A DNA stretch of 64,000 nucleotides, taken from assembly GCF_009766065.1 (NCBI RefSeq), contig NZ_LMUE01000009.1:408196-472195 (forward strand), written 5' to 3'. Position 1 is the first letter of the stretch. The number at the start of each line of letters is the position of its first letter. The translations under genes and the position numbers were made by a program. Shown here one piece after another: positions 42,334 to 51,476 of the stretch. The DNA is from Dyella sp. S184 (GTDB lineage Bacteria; Pseudomonadota; Gammaproteobacteria; Xanthomonadales; Rhodanobacteraceae). The notes beneath the pieces are model-generated. The model ran no database searches. It was not told the DNA's origin and saw only the letters and a program-made list of their open reading frames with translations.

Positions 42334-43686
42334 TCAGGAGGGTTTCTTCGTGGCAGCGGCATCCAGTTGCCCGATCGTTGCCGATGATGGCGGCTCGCTT
42401 GCCTGCAGCTGCGTGGCCACGGCGGCGGCTTCGCGCAGCACCCGCAGCATGTTCCCGCCGGCCAGCTTGCCGAGTTCCTCGTCGGTCCAGCCGCGTCGTG
42501 CCAGCTCCACGAGCAGAGCCGGGTACTTGTCGACGCCTTCCAGGCCCTGCGGCGTGTCGGGAATGCCGTCGAAATCGGAACCGATCCCGACGCAGTCGAT
42601 CCCGGCCACCTGGCGTAGGTGTTCGATGTGATCGGCAACCATCGCCAGCGTGACGACGGGTTTGGGATGCTGGCGGTCCCATTCGGCCAGCGCCGCCTGC
42701 GCCCGCTCGGGCTGACCGATGTAGAGGCCGGCGTAAGGTGGCGCGTTGTAGCGCGTCTGCTCGGCAGCACGATCAGCTTCCCAGCGTGCGCGTGCGGCCG
42801 AAACATAGGATGGCGCAAAGGTCGCCATGACGATGCCGTGGTTGCGCGCCACCATCTTCAGCACATCGTCCGGCACGTCGCGTGGATGATCGTCCAGCGC
42901 GCGCGCACCGGAGTGCGAAAACATCACTGGCGCGACCGAGGCATTCAGGGCGGCGCGCATCGTATCCGGGGATACATGGCTGAGATCGACCAGCATGCCG
43001 AGACGGTTCATCTCGTGCACCACCGCGCGTCCGAACGGCGTCAGTCCATGATGTTTCGGTGCATCCGTCGCGGAATCGGCCCAATCGTTGTCCAGCGTGT
43101 GGGTCAGCGTCATGTAGCGTGCACCGAGGGCGTACATCTGGCGCAGCACCGGCAACGAGTCGTCAATCTGGTGACCGCCTTCGATGCCGATCAGCGACGC
43201 CACGCGGCCGGCCTTGAATGCCTGCATGATGTCGTCCGCCGAATAGGCCATCTGCAGTTCCTTCGGATAGCGCGCCACCATGGTATGCACGATATCGATC
43301 TGCTCGATCGTCATCTTCACCGCCGCCGGGCCGGTGACCGTAGGCGGAATCCACACCGACCAGAACTGCGCACCGAGATGGCCTTGGTGCAGGCGCGGAA
43401 TGTCCGTCATCAGCGGCGCCGGCATTTCACCGTCTTCCGGTTTCGACGGAAGGTTTGCGGTACTGACGCCGAGGTCCACGCCGGCCGCATTGCCGAAACG
43501 TTCGCGGATTTCCCACGCCAGATCGTTGTGGCCATCGATCAACGGCGTCTTCGCGAGCACACGATCGACGCGCGCAGCCAGAGCGACATCGTCTGCTCGG
43601 GTCGCCATTGCCGGCGACGCGCACAGGGTTGCCAGGATCGTGGCCATGCCGACCATGGCCTGGGTCGAGCGTCTACTGATCTTCAT
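42334..43686 (-). CDS. Membrane dipeptidase (renal dipeptidase family, M19)
   Basis: The protein has 450 residues from ATG 43,686, with a GGGAT motif upstream. A signal peptide is visible ('AMVGMATILATLCASPAMAT'). Zinc-ligand motifs are 'TPLIDGHNDLAWEIRERFG' (HxD), the bridging Glu in 'LIGIEGGHQID', 'LVDLSHVSPDTM', 'PVMFSHSGARALDDHPRDVP', and Asp in 'CVGIGSDFDGIPDTPQGLEG'. It cleaves dipeptides, including D-amino acid dipeptides in some members, in the periplasm. It is upstream of the DUF885 gene with a 106-bp gap. Confidence 0.92.
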   Translation of the reverse strand: MKISRRSTQAMVGMATILATLCASPAMATRADDVALAARVDRVLAKTPLIDGHNDLAWEIRERFGNAAGVDLGVSTANLPSKPEDGEMPAPLMTDIPRLHQGHLGAQFWSVWIPPTVTGPAAVKMTIEQIDIVHTMVARYPKELQMAYSADDIMQAFKAGRVASLIGIEGGHQIDDSLPVLRQMYALGARYMTLTHTLDNDWADSATDAPKHHGLTPFGRAVVHEMNRLGMLVDLSHVSPDTMRAALNASVAPVMFSHSGARALDDHPRDVPDDVLKMVARNHGIVMATFAPSYVSAARARWEADRAAEQTRYNAPPYAGLYIGQPERAQAALAEWDRQHPKPVVTLAMVADHIEHLRQVAGIDCVGIGSDFDGIPDTPQGLEGVDKYPALLVELARRGWTDEELGKLAGGNMLRVLREAAAVATQLQASEPPSSATIGQLDAAATKKPS

Positions 43687-43839
43687 GTCCCATATCCCCT
43701 GTTGTTGCGGATGCACCAAGGAGCTGCTTCGCGCATGCCGCCTGTCTACTTCACTCTAGCCGTCGGAAGGAAAGATGCGCCCTTCGCCATCCATTTCACA
43801 ATTTAGCGTCTAAAAGCTCTTGGCTCGACATAAATACAC

Positions 43840-43905
43840 GACGAAGGCACAAAAGCGATCCCGGTCTTCGCCGGGATGACGGGTAGTGGGGGATGGCGGC
43901 AGAAA
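43840..43905. repeat. REP-like hairpin, copy A (paralogous to 51,365-51,428)
   Basis: The sequence GAAGGCACAAAAGCGATCCC, then GGTCTTCGCCGGGATGACGG, is nearly the same as 51,365-51,428. The stem ATCCCGG/CCGGGAT is followed by GACGGG. A frequent Xanthomonadales intergenic element. Confidence 0.75.
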
Positions 43906-43909
43906 CGGG

Positions 43910-43985
43910 CCAGTATGTCGTGGCCGGCTTCGCGCAGCAGCCGGGCGAGATGCGAACCCATCTTGTAGTCGCGCAGCGTGCGACA
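43910..43985 (-). pseudogene. Displaced fragment of the htpG 3' region
   Basis: On the - strand this reads 'LRDYKMGSHLARLLREAGHD', which matches HtpG 'LSDYEMAPHLARLLREAGHD' encoded near 51,668-51,745. The DNA is also alike (GTCGTGGCCGGCTTCGCGCA shared). It is preceded on the + strand by the same REP-like block found next to htpG, so the order REP-htpG is kept but about 240 bp between them are missing. It is a small duplication remnant and does not code. Confidence 0.7.
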
Positions 43986-44255
43986 GGATGTTCACTGCCA
44001 GCAACGTGTCCGGGTGCATCGCCGTTTCTTGCTGCGGGTGAACCGGCATGGCCTGTTTCACTCCGCCATTTGAAACGGACGCCATTCAAGCGCCGAACTG
44101 TCTCGGAATGTTCATACCCGGATGGTGAAATCGCCTTCGCCGCGCGCGTCCCTGCAATGGTTTGCCGTAACCACAAGGCGATTCATTGAATTCGCTACGG
44201 CTCGCCCTCTCCGGTCAGCCCTGTCCTCGTTGCATCTATCAACAGGAGTTCTCGT

Positions 44256-46040
44256 ATGTCCCGCCCTCATCTATTCCACAAGACATTGCTATGCGCTTCG
44301 ATCGCCTCGACGGGATTCGCATTCGCAGTTTCCGCCCAGGTGGCACCACCTGCGGGCACGGTTCTTTCCCCGGGCCAGGTGATCCCCGGGCCCATGCCGC
44401 ACATCACTCCCCAGGATGCCGTACCTACTGCCACGCCGATCAAGCATCTGGTGGTCATCTTTGGCGAGAACCGCTCGTTCGATCATTATTTCGGCACCTA
44501 CCCGGTGGCTCAGAACCCGCCTGGCGAACCGGTATTCACCGCAGAGCCATCGACGCCAGCCGTGCAGGGCCTTACGCCCGCCCTGTTGACGCAGAACCCG
44601 AACGCGCTCAATCCGCTCAACGGCGTCAACGCGGTCAATCCGTTCCGACTGGATCGCACGCAGGCCAATACCGAAGGCCAAAACCACTCCTACACGCCGG
44701 AACAGCTGGCCTACGATAACGGCGCGTCGGATTTGTTCCCCGCCTACACCGGCAACAACACCGTCAGCAGCGCCGGCACCTTTGGCACCCACGGTCTGGT
44801 CATGGCTTATTTCGACGGCAACACCGTGACCGCGATGTGGAACTACGCCCAGCATTTTGCGCTGAATGACAATGCATATACCGATACCTACGGGCCCTCT
44901 ACACCGGGCGCGTTGGAGGTGGTCTCCGGTACCACCAACGGTGCCCAGGCAGTCGTTGGTTCCGCATCGACCATTCCCGATACCCAGGGCGGTTTGACTC
45001 TGATAGGCGACACCGATCCGGCCTACGATAGCTGCTCGTCGGTCTCCAGCACGGCCCGGATGACCTCGAAGAACATCGGCGATCTGCTGAACGCCAACAA
45101 TTTGACCTGGGGCGGATTCATGGGTGGTTTCGACCTGACCGCCACCAACAGCAATGGAACCACGGGCTGCGCACGCAGCACCTATTCAAGCGTGCTGGGG
45201 GCGACCAAGACCGACTATACCCCCCATCACAACTGGTTCCAGTACTTCGCATCCACAGCGAACTCGACCCATGCGCGTCCCAGCTCGATCGCCAAGATCG
45301 GCTATACCGACCCGAAGGACAGCGGCGGCACGCCGGTCCATCACGAGTACGACGTCAACGATTTCTTCAGCGCCGTGTCAGCGGGCAACTTCCCGTCGGT
45401 GAGCTATCTGAAAGCGCCGGCGGTGGACGATGCACACCCGGGCAATTCGGATCCTCTGGATGAACAGGAATTCGTCGTCAAGGTCATCAACTTCCTGGAG
45501 AAGCAGCCCGACTGGAAGGATACGGCGGTCATCATCACCTACGACGATTCCGATGGCTGGTACGACCATCGCTATGCATCGCCCACCACGTCTTCGTTCG
45601 ACTCAACCACGCCGCAGGGTTCGGTAACTGGCGCAGATCAGCTCAATGGCCACGGCATCTGCAACAGCACCAATGCCCAGCCAGGCATCGGCGTGAATGG
45701 TGGCGTCGTCAATGGACGCTGTGGACCCGGCACGCGCGTTCCATTCCTGGTCATATCGCCCTACGCGCGCGTCAATTACGTCGACGATACCCGTATCACG
45801 CAGTCCTCGGTGGTGCGCTTTATCGAGGACAACTGGCTCGGTGGCGAGCGCATCGGCCAAGGTTCGAACGACGCGACAGCCGGAAGCATCATGAGCATGT
45901 TCGATTTCAATCGTAACCAGTTCGATCTTGCACGCCCGCTCTTCCTGGACCCTCTCCTGGGTACCAAGGTCCCAACGCCGATCGATCCCCGCCCGCAGCA
46001 AAGCGCCCAGGTCGCGGTGCTTTCAAATAAAGCCCTGTAA
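44256..46040 (+). CDS. Phosphoesterase family protein (phospholipase C / acid phosphatase AcpA type)
   Basis: The protein has 594 residues. The signal peptide 'MSRPHLFHKTLLCASIASTG' continues to 'FAFAVSAQ'. The PF04185 core is 'IKHLVVIFGENRSFDHYFGT' (metal-binding Glu-Asn and nucleophile region), then 'NHSYTPEQLAYDNG', 'YTDTYGPSTPG', 'FPSVSYLKAP', 'HPGNSDPLDEQEFVVKVINF', 'TAVIITYDDSDGWYDH' and 'GPGTRVPFLVISPYARVNYV'. Family members hydrolyse phospholipids or phosphomonoesters outside the cytoplasm. AGGAG lies upstream of the ATG. The start of the next gene follows by 150 bp and may be in the same unit. Confidence 0.9.
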   Translation: MSRPHLFHKTLLCASIASTGFAFAVSAQVAPPAGTVLSPGQVIPGPMPHITPQDAVPTATPIKHLVVIFGENRSFDHYFGTYPVAQNPPGEPVFTAEPSTPAVQGLTPALLTQNPNALNPLNGVNAVNPFRLDRTQANTEGQNHSYTPEQLAYDNGASDLFPAYTGNNTVSSAGTFGTHGLVMAYFDGNTVTAMWNYAQHFALNDNAYTDTYGPSTPGALEVVSGTTNGAQAVVGSASTIPDTQGGLTLIGDTDPAYDSCSSVSSTARMTSKNIGDLLNANNLTWGGFMGGFDLTATNSNGTTGCARSTYSSVLGATKTDYTPHHNWFQYFASTANSTHARPSSIAKIGYTDPKDSGGTPVHHEYDVNDFFSAVSAGNFPSVSYLKAPAVDDAHPGNSDPLDEQEFVVKVINFLEKQPDWKDTAVIITYDDSDGWYDHRYASPTTSSFDSTTPQGSVTGADQLNGHGICNSTNAQPGIGVNGGVVNGRCGPGTRVPFLVISPYARVNYVDDTRITQSSVVRFIEDNWLGGERIGQGSNDATAGSIMSMFDFNRNQFDLARPLFLDPLLGTKVPTPIDPRPQQSAQVAVLSNKAL

Positions 46041-46052
46041 GTCGGAAGGACT

Positions 46053-46085
46053 GCATCCCTGCTCAGGTTGACTGGGCAGGGATGC
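46053..46085 (+). terminator. Hairpin after the phosphoesterase gene
   Basis: A 10-bp perfect stem GCATCCCTGC/GCAGGGATGC with a 13-nt loop lies 12 bp after the stop codon. There is no long T-tract, so it is a possible weak terminator or processing hairpin. Confidence 0.5.
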
Positions 46086-46191
46086 TCCCGCGGCCGCTTG
46101 GTACTTATCCAAATATCGTCGCCCTCATCGATGAGGGAACCCATGCTGGTTCGCTCCCGTCAACCGTATTGAAGCTACCGGATTACTGCTC

Positions 46192-47628
46192 TTGCCATTT
46201 GTTGCCCGATCATCCGAACGCCCTGTATCCCGCAGCAACATTCATCTGCTGAAGGCCGCTTTCGTTCTTGTTTCAGGTTGCCTGCTCGCCTGTGGACTAA
46301 CCGGTCATGCCGTTGCGCAAACTGTTGCCGCAACGACTGCTGTGGATGGCGTCAACCCTCATCCTGTCCAGTTGAACCTTCCACCAGCGGGGTCGCTAAG
46401 TGCGGTGGCGCAACTGGGCAAGCTGCTGTTTTTCGATCGTTCGCTATCGGCCTCGGGGCGGCAATCCTGCGCGTCCTGCCATAGCCCAAAATACGCTTAC
46501 AACCCGCCCAACAAACTGACCGTCCAGCCGGGCGGCCGGGATCTGAAAAGCTTCGGCGACCGGCCACCTCCGTCGCTGGCCTATCTCTACCGGCAACAAC
46601 CTTTCAGCATAGGCCCGGATACCGGCCCGGATACCGGCCCGGATGATGCGCCCGTCAATCTCAATACGGTGGCGGCCTCGGCCGGCAGCGATCCCAAGAT
46701 GCAAAAATCGGCCGGCACCATGCAACCGACAGCCATGGTGCCTCAGGGCGGATTGTTCTGGGACGGTCGCGCCGACTCGCTGCAACGGCAGGCCTTTCTG
46801 CCCGCGCTTGATCCGATGGAAATGGCCAACGACAGCGTGACCATGATCGCCAGCGAATTGACCCATGCCGATTACCGCCAGAGGTTCGTCCAGCTGTTCG
46901 GCCCGACCATCTTCAACGATCCGGATCGACTGGTGTCCGAGGCCATGTTTGCCATCGTTCGCTACCAGATCGAAGACCCGTCCTTTCACGCCTTCACCAG
47001 CAAGTACGATGCATGGCTGCAGGGCAACGCAAAGCTCACCCCGGCCGAAGCGCGCGGCATGCAGCTCTTCAACGATCCGCAAAAAGGCAATTGCGCCGCC
47101 TGTCATTTGAGCCAGCCAAGCCGCGACGGCCTGCCGCCGCTATTCACCGATACCCAATACGAGGCACTTGGTGTGCCACGCAACCCGCACCTGCCGCTCA
47201 ACAAAGATCCGAAGTTCTTCGACCTCGGCCTGTGCGGCCCCGTCCGCAAGGATCTGGCGCAGCAGACGCAATACTGCGGCATGTTCCTGACCCCGACCCT
47301 GCGCAATGCCGACCGACGTTCGGTGTTTTTCCACAATGGCGTGTATCACACCCTGCAGCAGGTGCTGGACTTCTACAATCTGCGCAGCGTTCAACCCGAA
47401 AAAATCTATCCGCGTGATGCCAGTGGCAAGCTCGTGCTGTACAACGACATCCCGAAAACATTGCAGGGCAACGTGGACATCAAGGATGCTCCGTTCGATC
47501 TCCACGCCGGCGACAAGCCACCGCTGAGCAAACTGGACATGCTGGACATCATTGCCTTCATCCATACGCTGGACGATGGGTATACGCCGGCAGCGCAGCC
47601 GACTAAGCGCGATGCCATGGTCAGATAA
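46192..47628 (+). CDS. Di-haem cytochrome c peroxidase family protein
   Basis: The protein has 478 residues from a TTG start; no ATG fits the signal peptide 'LKAAFVLVSGCLLACGLTGH' and the ribosome binding site is poor. Two c-type haem motifs are visible: CASCH ('GRQSCASCHSPKYAY') and CAACH ('KGNCAACHLSQP'). MauG/CcpA-type features are 'LGKLLFFDRSLSASG', 'GGLFWDGRADSLQRQA', 'TPTLRNADRRSVFFHNGVYH' and 'LDMLDIIAFIHTL'. It is periplasmic and reduces H2O2 or oxidises a protein/small-molecule partner. An unusual in-frame GPDT repeat (12-bp DNA repeat near 46,615-46,645) interrupts the loop after 'FSI'. Confidence 0.87.
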   Translation: MPFVARSSERPVSRSNIHLLKAAFVLVSGCLLACGLTGHAVAQTVAATTAVDGVNPHPVQLNLPPAGSLSAVAQLGKLLFFDRSLSASGRQSCASCHSPKYAYNPPNKLTVQPGGRDLKSFGDRPPPSLAYLYRQQPFSIGPDTGPDTGPDDAPVNLNTVAASAGSDPKMQKSAGTMQPTAMVPQGGLFWDGRADSLQRQAFLPALDPMEMANDSVTMIASELTHADYRQRFVQLFGPTIFNDPDRLVSEAMFAIVRYQIEDPSFHAFTSKYDAWLQGNAKLTPAEARGMQLFNDPQKGNCAACHLSQPSRDGLPPLFTDTQYEALGVPRNPHLPLNKDPKFFDLGLCGPVRKDLAQQTQYCGMFLTPTLRNADRRSVFFHNGVYHTLQQVLDFYNLRSVQPEKIYPRDASGKLVLYNDIPKTLQGNVDIKDAPFDLHAGDKPPLSKLDMLDIIAFIHTLDDGYTPAAQPTKRDAMVR

Positions 47629-47859
47629 TCAAGCCTCCTCATTCTTCGCAAGTTGCCTCGGTCATCGGCGCCTCATATCCGTCCCTGCAGGCGATTTTCA
47701 GCGACGCCATCATGGCGCAATTCGTGACCTGGAGTGCACTCTGATCCCAGTTTCGGACGGCTGCGCCATTGCCTCGGTAATGGACTGCAGAATGAGCCAG
47801 GGGTAAGGTGCGTCGCATCCGCAGTTGCCGCGTGTGGACTCTGGAGCGGACGGGAACCG

Positions 47860-49023
47860 ATGGTGAATGCAGACGCGATCGTTGTCGGCGCGGGTCCTGC
47901 AGGTCTGGCCTGCGCCGCGACCATGCGTCGGTTCGGCCTCAGGGTAGTGATACTGGAAAAGGCCGATGCAGTCGCTTCGGTATGGCGGCACCACTACGAC
48001 CGGCTGCATCTGCACACGGATCGTGGACACTCCGCGTTGCCCGGCATGGCCATGCCGCGTACCTATCCGAGATACCCATCGCGCGCGCAAGTCATCGAAT
48101 ATCTCGAAGGCTACGCAGCACACTTCGGCCTTGAGCCGATCTTCGGCAGCGTGGTGCGAAACGTTCGCCGCGACGGTAGGACGTGGCGTGTCGACACCGC
48201 GCAGAAATCCTTCATAGCGCCTGTCGTCGTCATCGCGACCGGCTGGGCCGACTTCCCCCATCGGCCGACATGGCCCGGATCGGACGTCTATCAGGGGGTC
48301 GTCATCCACAGCACCAGCTATGCAAATCCCGCGGCCTTTGCGGGCAAGCGCGTCCTCGTGGTCGGATTCGGAAATTCAGGCGGTGAGATTGCGCTCGACC
48401 TGGCCGAAGCCAACGTCGACGTGACCCTGGCCGTGCGTGGCCCGGTGCAGATCCTGCCGCGCGAATTGCTTGGTCTTCCGATCCTGACCTGGGCAATCGC
48501 AGAAGCGCACCTGCCCGCGCGCGTGGCTGATTTCATCAATGCACCCGCCATCCGGCTTGCCGTCGGCCCCGTCAGGAATCTCGGACTGAAGATTGCCAGC
48601 AAGGGACCACGCCGCATGATCGAGGAGGACCGCCGTGTGCCATTGCTCGATGTGGGTACGTTGGCACGGATCAGGGACGGTACGATCAAGATACGCGGCG
48701 ACATCGAGCGATTCACCCGCGATGGCGTGATCTTCACCGGCTCACCCGAAGAGAAGTTCGATGGCGTCATTCTCGCGACCGGCTTTCGCCCTGACCTGCG
48801 CAAGCTGTTGCCGGAAGCACATGGCGTATTCGATGCCAAAGGCATGCCACTCGCCTCGGGCCAGACCACGTCGGAGCCAGGGCTCTTTTTCTGTGGCCTG
48901 ATCGCTTCGCCGACAGGCCAACTGCGTGAGATCGGGATCGAAGCGCAGCGCATTGCGCGTCTGGCCAAAACCTATCTATCGGACGGCCCCGCCGAACACG
49001 CTGCGGAAGTCGGCAAGAAATAA
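47860..49023 (+). CDS. FAD-dependent oxidoreductase, flavin-containing monooxygenase type
   Basis: The protein has 387 residues from ATG 47,860 (GGAG upstream; the longer frame to 47,734 lacks support). The N-terminal Rossmann FAD fingerprint is 'AIVVGAGPAGLACAATMRRF'. It is followed by 'SVWRHHYDRLHLHT', the second dinucleotide motif 'VLVVGFGNSGGEIALDLAEA' for NAD(P)H, and the ATG motif 'GVILATGFRPDL'. It resembles the YUCCA/CzcO-like single-component flavin monooxygenases. The substrate is unknown. It has no operon partner on the same strand. Confidence 0.87.
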   Translation: MVNADAIVVGAGPAGLACAATMRRFGLRVVILEKADAVASVWRHHYDRLHLHTDRGHSALPGMAMPRTYPRYPSRAQVIEYLEGYAAHFGLEPIFGSVVRNVRRDGRTWRVDTAQKSFIAPVVVIATGWADFPHRPTWPGSDVYQGVVIHSTSYANPAAFAGKRVLVVGFGNSGGEIALDLAEANVDVTLAVRGPVQILPRELLGLPILTWAIAEAHLPARVADFINAPAIRLAVGPVRNLGLKIASKGPRRMIEEDRRVPLLDVGTLARIRDGTIKIRGDIERFTRDGVIFTGSPEEKFDGVILATGFRPDLRKLLPEAHGVFDAKGMPLASGQTTSEPGLFFCGLIASPTGQLREIGIEAQRIARLAKTYLSDGPAEHAAEVGKK

Positions 49024-49120
49024 AGGCGCGGCAACGGATTGGAGCCATTCAACTTCATGGCCACATACGATCGTATGTGGCCGTGACCCACTTCGCTTTA
49101 CAAAGAATCGCGGCAGAGCT

Positions 49121-49942
49121 TCAAGCGAAGCTGGCGAAAATATCGTTCAGTTGCCTGCCGGGCGTTCCATTGGCCAGACCCTTAAACGAACCGGTCCTCA
49201 TCTGTTCGGCAGCCATAAATGCCGCGCCCCAGGCAGCCCGTGCCAACGCACCGCCAATACTGATGCGTCGCACGCCGAGATCGGCCAGTTCGGCAACGCT
49301 CCATCCGGTGTCCATGACCAGGACATTGAGCGGCTTGGGTGCCACCGCACGGACCATCGTCGCGATATGGGCCTTGTCGCGTACGCCCGGTGCATAGAGG
49401 CAATCGGCCCCCGCCATGGCAAAGGCAACCAGCTTGTCGATGGCCGGCGTGATGGCATCGGCATCGTGCAGCAGGCCCTCGGTACGAGCCACCAATATGA
49501 CGTCCTCGCCCGACCGGTCGATCGCTGCACGGGCAGCACGGATGCGTTCCGCCGCAAAGGCACTGTCGTAGAGGCCGAACGGAGCCTCGATATCGCGATC
49601 CTCAATCGAGAGGCCAGCCACACCCGCCTGCACGGCGAGCCCGACATTGACCGCTACCCCTTCGGGATCGGATGCAAAACCGGACTCGAAATCGGCGTTC
49701 ACCGGCAGGTCAACCGCTTCGCACAGATAAGCCAGATGCTGTAGCACATCCGTGAGCGTCACCGCGTAGTCGGGGCGACCTGTTGACCAGGCATAACCCG
49801 AACTAGTCGAGGCCAGCGCTGCAAAGCCCAGATGCTGCAACATCCGTGCACTGCCCACATCCCAGGGATTGGGCAGCACGAAACAGCCTTGCTGGTGCAG
49901 GGCGCGAAAGGTGGTGCGTTTGTCAGCAACTGTACGAGTCAT
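49121..49942 (-). CDS. Isocitrate lyase/PEP mutase superfamily protein (paralogue 1)
   Basis: The protein has 273 residues from ATG 49,942 (GAGG upstream). The TIM-barrel family marks are 'FVLPNPWDVGSARML', 'PVNADFESGFASDPEGV' (Mg-binding region), 'VAGLSIEDRD', 'VILVARTEG', 'GADCLYAPGV' and 'KPLNVLVMD'. Homologues include 2-methylisocitrate lyase and carboxy-PEP mutase-like enzymes; the KKCGH loop of true isocitrate lyases is absent. The substrate is not predictable. A second paralogue lies 435 bp upstream on the same strand. Confidence 0.85.
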   Translation of the reverse strand: MTRTVADKRTTFRALHQQGCFVLPNPWDVGSARMLQHLGFAALASTSSGYAWSTGRPDYAVTLTDVLQHLAYLCEAVDLPVNADFESGFASDPEGVAVNVGLAVQAGVAGLSIEDRDIEAPFGLYDSAFAAERIRAARAAIDRSGEDVILVARTEGLLHDADAITPAIDKLVAFAMAGADCLYAPGVRDKAHIATMVRAVAPKPLNVLVMDTGWSVAELADLGVRRISIGGALARAAWGAAFMAAEQMRTGSFKGLANGTPGRQLNDIFASFA

Positions 49943-49959
49943 AGGAACCTCATCTCGGT

Positions 49960-50214
49960 ATGCGCGAAGAACCGGGTATCGAATGGTGGTCAACTTCCCA
50001 TTTCTACCTGAAGGACTTAATAAGTGCACTGGCTGCCGAGAAATCCTGGAATCTCAGAAAAAATTCCAAGGCTGCACTTCTCAAGCTCAAGGATGTCGGG
50101 GATATGTGTGCCCACAGCCGCCGATTCATCGCACAACGTCAAGACATAGATAAACTCATATCGAACTTTCGGATCATTGTCCAAGAGCTTGTCGCGCTAG
50201 CGCAGCTTAAGTAA
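49960..50214 (+). pseudogene. Possible C-terminal remnant of a larger unrecognised protein
   Basis: The 84 codons read 'EWWSTSHFYLKDLISALAAE', 'SWNLRKNSKAALLKLKDVGD' and 'AHSRRFIAQRQDIDKLISNF'. This looks like the end of a helical protein ('...KDLGD.SAHNRRF.A...DID...'). I have seen this pattern as the C-terminus of larger unannotated proteins, but not as a stand-alone gene. There is no good ribosome binding site. It lies between two paralogous genes on the opposite strand, and the rest of the gene is missing. Confidence 0.45.
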
Positions 50215-50224
50215 GTCCTTACAG

Positions 50225-50360
50225 AGCCTGGTCATCCCCAGCTTGTAGGGCGCCAAAGGCGCACGAAAGCTCTTGCCTGTGAGCGCCGATGTAACAGTGA
50301 GCATGGAGCTGAAGACACTGGACCCCAGCCTACGCTGGGGTGACGGGCAGGTAGGATTCC
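50225..50360. repeat. REP-like intergenic element, copy B
   Basis: GGACCCCAGCCTACGCTGGGGTGACGGG forms a CCCCAG/CTGGGG stem followed by TGACGGG. It is the same plan (stem, then GACGG) as the REP-like blocks near 43,860, 51,390 and 53,383-53,466. Nothing else is seen in the surrounding non-coding DNA. Confidence 0.55.
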
Positions 50361-50377
50361 TGCGAGTGCTTTGTCGC

Positions 50378-51184
50378 TTACGTTTCGGCGAACAAGGCCT
50401 GGATCCGGACGTACGGCATGGCGCCTTTGGCCAGCGACTCGGAGCGCCCGCTATCGAGAAAATCCCGCGCCAATGTTTCCGCGTGGCCCCACAGCATCTG
50501 CGAAATACCGGAGCCTGCGCTGAAGCGTCGCACGCCGAGCTGACCCAGCTCGTGGACCGGCATCAGGCCTGGCCACGCCATCACGTTGAGCGGCAGGCCT
50601 ACCTTCGCCACGATGGCCTGGATCTCCGCCGGTTCGTGCAGACCCGGAACAAACAAGCCATCGGCACCGGCCGCGCGATAGATCGCGCCGCGCGACAGCG
50701 TTTCGTCGACCCGCTGCGAGGCATCGACCAGGTTGGCCAGGTACACGTCAGTGCGTGCATTCACGAAGATGTCCGAACCGGCCTTTGCGGCGATGTTCCT
50801 GATCGCTTCGATTTTCGCGGCAAGCGTGGCCGGCGCGTAGGCGCCATCCTCGATATTGATGCCGGCGACGCCGACATCGAGCAGCCGCCGGATCGTCTCG
50901 CCTACCGTCGCGGCATCATCGGCATAACCGTTTTCCATGTCGACCGACAACGGCACCGTGAGGACCCGCGCGATGCCGGCCGCGGCATGGATCGCGGCGT
51001 CCACCGGCAGTTTTCCCCCATCCGCGTAGCCAAGCGCCCAGGCCAATCCCGCGCTGGTGGTGGCGATGGCCGTGGCACCCAGGCTTTCGAACAATCTGGC
51101 ACTGCCGGCGTCCCAGGCATTGGGCAGCCGCAATGGCTGCGGGCCACCATGCAACTGACGGAAGATTGCTGCGTTCGCGGACAT
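50378..51184 (-). CDS. Isocitrate lyase/PEP mutase superfamily protein (paralogue 2)
   Basis: The protein has 268 residues from ATG 51,184 (GGAGGT upstream; longer frame unsupported). Family marks are 'LRLPNAWDAGSARLFESLGA', 'PLSVDMENGYADDAATVGET', 'GINIEDGAYAPATLAAKIEA', 'DIFVNARTDVYL', 'DGLFVPGLH' and 'LPLNVMAWPGLMPVHELGQL'. It is a related but divergent copy of 49,121-49,942. The pair probably arose by duplication before the fragment at 49,960 came between them. Confidence 0.87.
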   Translation of the reverse strand: MSANAAIFRQLHGGPQPLRLPNAWDAGSARLFESLGATAIATTSAGLAWALGYADGGKLPVDAAIHAAAGIARVLTVPLSVDMENGYADDAATVGETIRRLLDVGVAGINIEDGAYAPATLAAKIEAIRNIAAKAGSDIFVNARTDVYLANLVDASQRVDETLSRGAIYRAAGADGLFVPGLHEPAEIQAIVAKVGLPLNVMAWPGLMPVHELGQLGVRRFSAGSGISQMLWGHAETLARDFLDSGRSESLAKGAMPYVRIQALFAET

Positions 51185-51364
51185 GTCGACCTCCGATGCA
51201 TCGCCGATGCGGATCGTGCATTCTGCTCGAAGTTTCATCCTGGCGACAGGGACACCGTTGCAACGGTTCTCCGTGATATCACGAAGCGCATGGGGAAATT
51301 TTTCGCTAGATAACCAGTAGATACATCGAGCACGGCCCAGGATGGCCCGCCGCTCTAGATATGG

Positions 51365-51420
51365 CGAAGGCACAAAAGCGATTCCGGCCTTCGCCGGAAT
51401 GACGAGTAGTAGTGGATGGC
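51365..51420. repeat. REP-like hairpin, copy C
   Basis: GAAGGCACAAAAGCGATTCC, then GGCCTTCGCCGGAATGACGA. The stem ATTCCGGC/GCCGGAAT with loop CTTC is followed by GACGAG. It is nearly identical to copy A at 43,840, including the GAAGGCACAAAAGCG lead-in. Confidence 0.8.
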
Positions 51421-51421
51421 G

Positions 51422-51450
51422 AAAAAAAAGGCCGCCTAGTCGGCGGCCTT
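51422..51450 (-). terminator. htpG: Rho-independent terminator of htpG
   Basis: On the - strand: AAGGCCGCC-GACTA-GGCGGCCTT followed by TTTTTT. It has a 9-bp GC stem and strong T-tract, 27 bp after the htpG stop. Confidence 0.9.
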
Positions 51451-51476
51451 CTCATATCAGCAACGCGCGCTGCGCC

